From Planctomycetaceae bacterium (lineage in GTDB: Bacteria > Planctomycetota > Planctomycetia > Pirellulales > Thermoguttaceae), in assembly GCA_031283515.1 (NCBI GenBank), contig JAITBS010000153.1:1-7048 (forward strand): a stretch of 7,048 nucleotides of DNA, given 5' to 3'. The position numbers and the translations under genes are program-made. The notes beneath the pieces are model-generated. The model saw only the letters and a list, made by a program, of their open reading frames with translations, was not told the origin of the DNA and searched no databases. Of the stretch, positions 6,243 through 7,048 are shown in pieces; the first letter of the stretch is position 1; every line of letters begins with the position of its first letter.

Positions 6243-6558
6243 TCGCAAGCGGAATGATCAACACATGGTTAAAATTCCGCTTGCGAACAAAAACACGGGT
6301 GAGTTTGGGAAAATGACGGGCGTCATTGGAGCAATAACGGGCGTCATTGGAGCAATAACGGGCGTTATTGGAGCAATAACGGGCGTTATTGGGGCAATAA
6401 CGGGCGTTATTGGGGCAATAACGGGCGTTATTGGAGCAATAACGGGCGTTATTGGAGCAATAACGGGTGTTATTGGAGCAATATCACGTGATATTTATGA
6501 AAAATCACCTGTGTTTTTGTTCGCAAGCGGAATAATACCGTTTTGGTCGTATTCCGCT
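6243..6558. repeat. Inverted-repeat cassette with terminal hairpins around a palindrome array
   Basis: The element has mirrored ends. A 33-bp sequence at 6274-6306 recurs in inverted orientation at 6501-6533 with only two mismatches. It starts ATTCCGCTTGCGAAC and continues AAAAACAC. Outside each copy, the terminal part is inverted again. On the left, TCGCAAGCGGAAT (6243-6255) pairs perfectly with 6274-6286 across an 18-base loop. On the right, AGCGGAATA (6526-6534) pairs with 6550-6558 across a loop of similar size. Each end is therefore a hairpin, the two ends face each other, and the nine-palindrome array fills the middle. No transposase is encoded. A T-run at 6570-6578 follows the right hairpin after 11 bases, too far for a classic terminator. 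The arrangement resembles a REPIN- or MITE-like non-autonomous element. Confidence 0.88.
6312..6495. repeat. Third 21-bp array: nine palindromes in exact register
   Basis: Palindromes 16 bp long start at 6312, 6333, 6354, 6375, 6396, 6417, 6438, 6459 and 6480, separated by 5 bases (GGAGC, or GGGGC after units 4 and 5). The common unit is AATAACG-GG-CGTTATT (units 3-7). Unit 1 is AATGACG-GG-CGTCATT, with both arms changed together. Unit 2 is a hybrid with one mismatch. Unit 8 has one G-T pair. Unit 9 is a different but perfect palindrome, AATATCACGTGATATT, still in register. A 107-codon + strand frame (6265-6588, heptapeptide TGVIGAI) runs through, but it lacks a good ribosome binding site, exists because 21 is divisible by three, and includes both inverted repeats. 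I do not call it a gene. Confidence 0.95.
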
Positions 6559-6588
6559 GATAGATTACGTTTTTTTTTATCACAATGA

Positions 6589-6799
6589 ATAAATTGGAGA
6601 AGATATTTGTATTGTATGGGATTTATGCGAAGACGGAAAACGAGTGAAACTTTAGAGGCGGTTTTACGATGTAGAGAGATAACGGGAGGAGGGTATTCCT
6701 TTAGGAGTGAGTTTTAATGCTGAATTGTAAGCGGCATTGTTCATTTGAAGGAATAACCGACGTTAAAACAGTTTAGTTAAGTCCATAGAGGAAAAGCAA
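6589..6799. other. Leader region of the secreted Cys-rich protein gene
   Basis: About 210 bp with no confident gene. A 33-codon ORF (6616-6717, MGFMRRRKTSETLEAVLRCR at its start, strongly basic) lies here with no well-placed ribosome binding site; GGAG at 6595-6598 is too far away. It could be a leader peptide or chance. The distance from the palindrome cassette and the good ribosome binding site at the end suggest that the promoter and a long 5' untranslated region of the next gene lie in this stretch. I see no convincing -35/-10 pair. Confidence 0.4.
6787..6792 (+). promoter_or_regulatory. Shine-Dalgarno site of the secreted Cys-rich protein
   Basis: AGAGGA, 7 bases before ATG 6800, fixes this as the start. 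It contrasts with the SD-less conserved genes in the window and suggests strong translation. Confidence 0.75.
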
Positions 6800-7048
6800 A
6801 TGAAAAGAATTATCATGGGATGCCTCGGCGTTTTTACCACAGTGGTGGTGATGCAATTCGCCCTGGCGGAAGTCAAAGCAGGTGCGTTCCAGGATTGCAG
6901 TCCGTGTGAGGAAATCTCCGAGTGCAATCCGTGTGATGAGGTATCCTGCGATCCGTGTGAAGCCATCTGCGGGACGAAAAAGTCAAAATGGTTTGTCAAT
7001 GGCTATCTCGAAGCCGGATTCTTCGCCAATGAATATGGGCAGAAGAAT
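6800..7048 (+). CDS. Secreted Cys-rich protein, probable beta-barrel porin (N-terminal part)
   Basis: The first 83 codons are present; the gene runs off the right edge in frame. A classical signal peptide occupies residues 1-23 (MKRIIMGCLGVFTTVVVMQF, then ALA as cleavage motif). Next comes a Cys-rich acidic linker with regularly spaced cysteines at 33, 36, 42, 45, 50, 53 and 57, including repeated C-x-P-C or D-P-C units (CSPCEE, CNPCDE, CDPCEA). After a short basic stretch, KWFVNGYLEAGFFANEYGQ (64-82) resembles the first transmembrane strand of planctomycete outer-membrane barrels of the OmpL-like porin-2 group, which begin with an NGW/Y-x-x-AG motif. Codon choice shifts toward C-ending codons (ATC, TTC, GCC, CTC) compared with the A/T-rich neighbours, as in highly expressed genes. 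With most of the barrel missing, the porin call is an inference. Confidence 0.72.
   Translation, partial: MKRIIMGCLGVFTTVVVMQFALAEVKAGAFQDCSPCEEISECNPCDEVSCDPCEAICGTKKSKWFVNGYLEAGFFANEYGQKN

Noticed and set aside
6526..6578. Intrinsic terminator for nusB
   Set aside because: The hairpin and nine-T run are separated by 11 bases, and the hairpin is part of the cassette's mirrored ends. A terminating effect is possible but not supported by the usual layout.
6265..6588. 107-codon + strand ORF with repeated heptapeptide TGVIGAI
   Set aside because: It exists because the repeat unit is 21 bp and stop-free in this frame; it begins inside the left hairpin, has no well-placed ribosome binding site, and spans both inverted repeats. 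Unit variation preserves DNA symmetry rather than showing a synonymous pattern.
6616..6717. 33-codon basic ORF in the leader of the porin-like gene
   Set aside because: No well-placed ribosome binding site and too short to judge; noted only as a possible leader peptide.

Overview
The window most likely comes from a planctomycete (Planctomycetota), probably one of the low-GC, host-associated lineages. This is inferred from gene content: a large membrane protein joining a von Willebrand A (VWA) domain to a glutamine-amidotransferase-like domain, an N-terminally anchored DUF1573 protein, and the start of a secreted Cys-rich protein that looks like a planctomycete beta-barrel porin. Leaderless-looking or SD-less starts on several genes fit as well. 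No taxonomic marker gene is present, so the assignment is moderate.

Layout. Positions 1-189 hold the right end of a 21-bp tandem repeat whose units each contain a 14-bp palindrome. Positions 225-732 form a compact two-gene unit of unrecognised small proteins (65 and 56 aa), both with good Shine-Dalgarno sites, closed by a strong rho-independent terminator. A minus-strand ORF (749-1207, possibly longer) follows; it looks like the C-terminal part of an orphan or mobile-element protein. Positions 1208-1713 are non-coding and hold a REP-like hairpin and its degenerate partner. The conserved part of the window is the VWA/GATase membrane protein (1714-4047), the DUF1573 protein (4503-5708) and nusB (5787-6230), all on the + strand. 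Between them lie a second 21-bp tandem repeat ending in an 18-bp inverted repeat (4101-4230) and a set of short stacked repeats (5721-5780). After nusB comes a third element (6243-6558): nine palindromes at exact 21-bp pitch, enclosed by 33-bp inverted repeats and terminal hairpins. The window ends in the first 83 codons of a secreted, probably outer-membrane protein (6800 onward).

How the parts relate. The three conserved genes are not an obvious single pathway: NusB acts in transcription antitermination, while the other two are envelope-associated. The most unusual content is non-coding. Three unrelated repeat sequences share the same 21-bp pitch, and in two of them every well-preserved unit is a palindrome. 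Some differences between units are paired so that the palindrome is kept. I read this as a recurrent genomic element type rather than chance simple-sequence expansion; its function is unknown.
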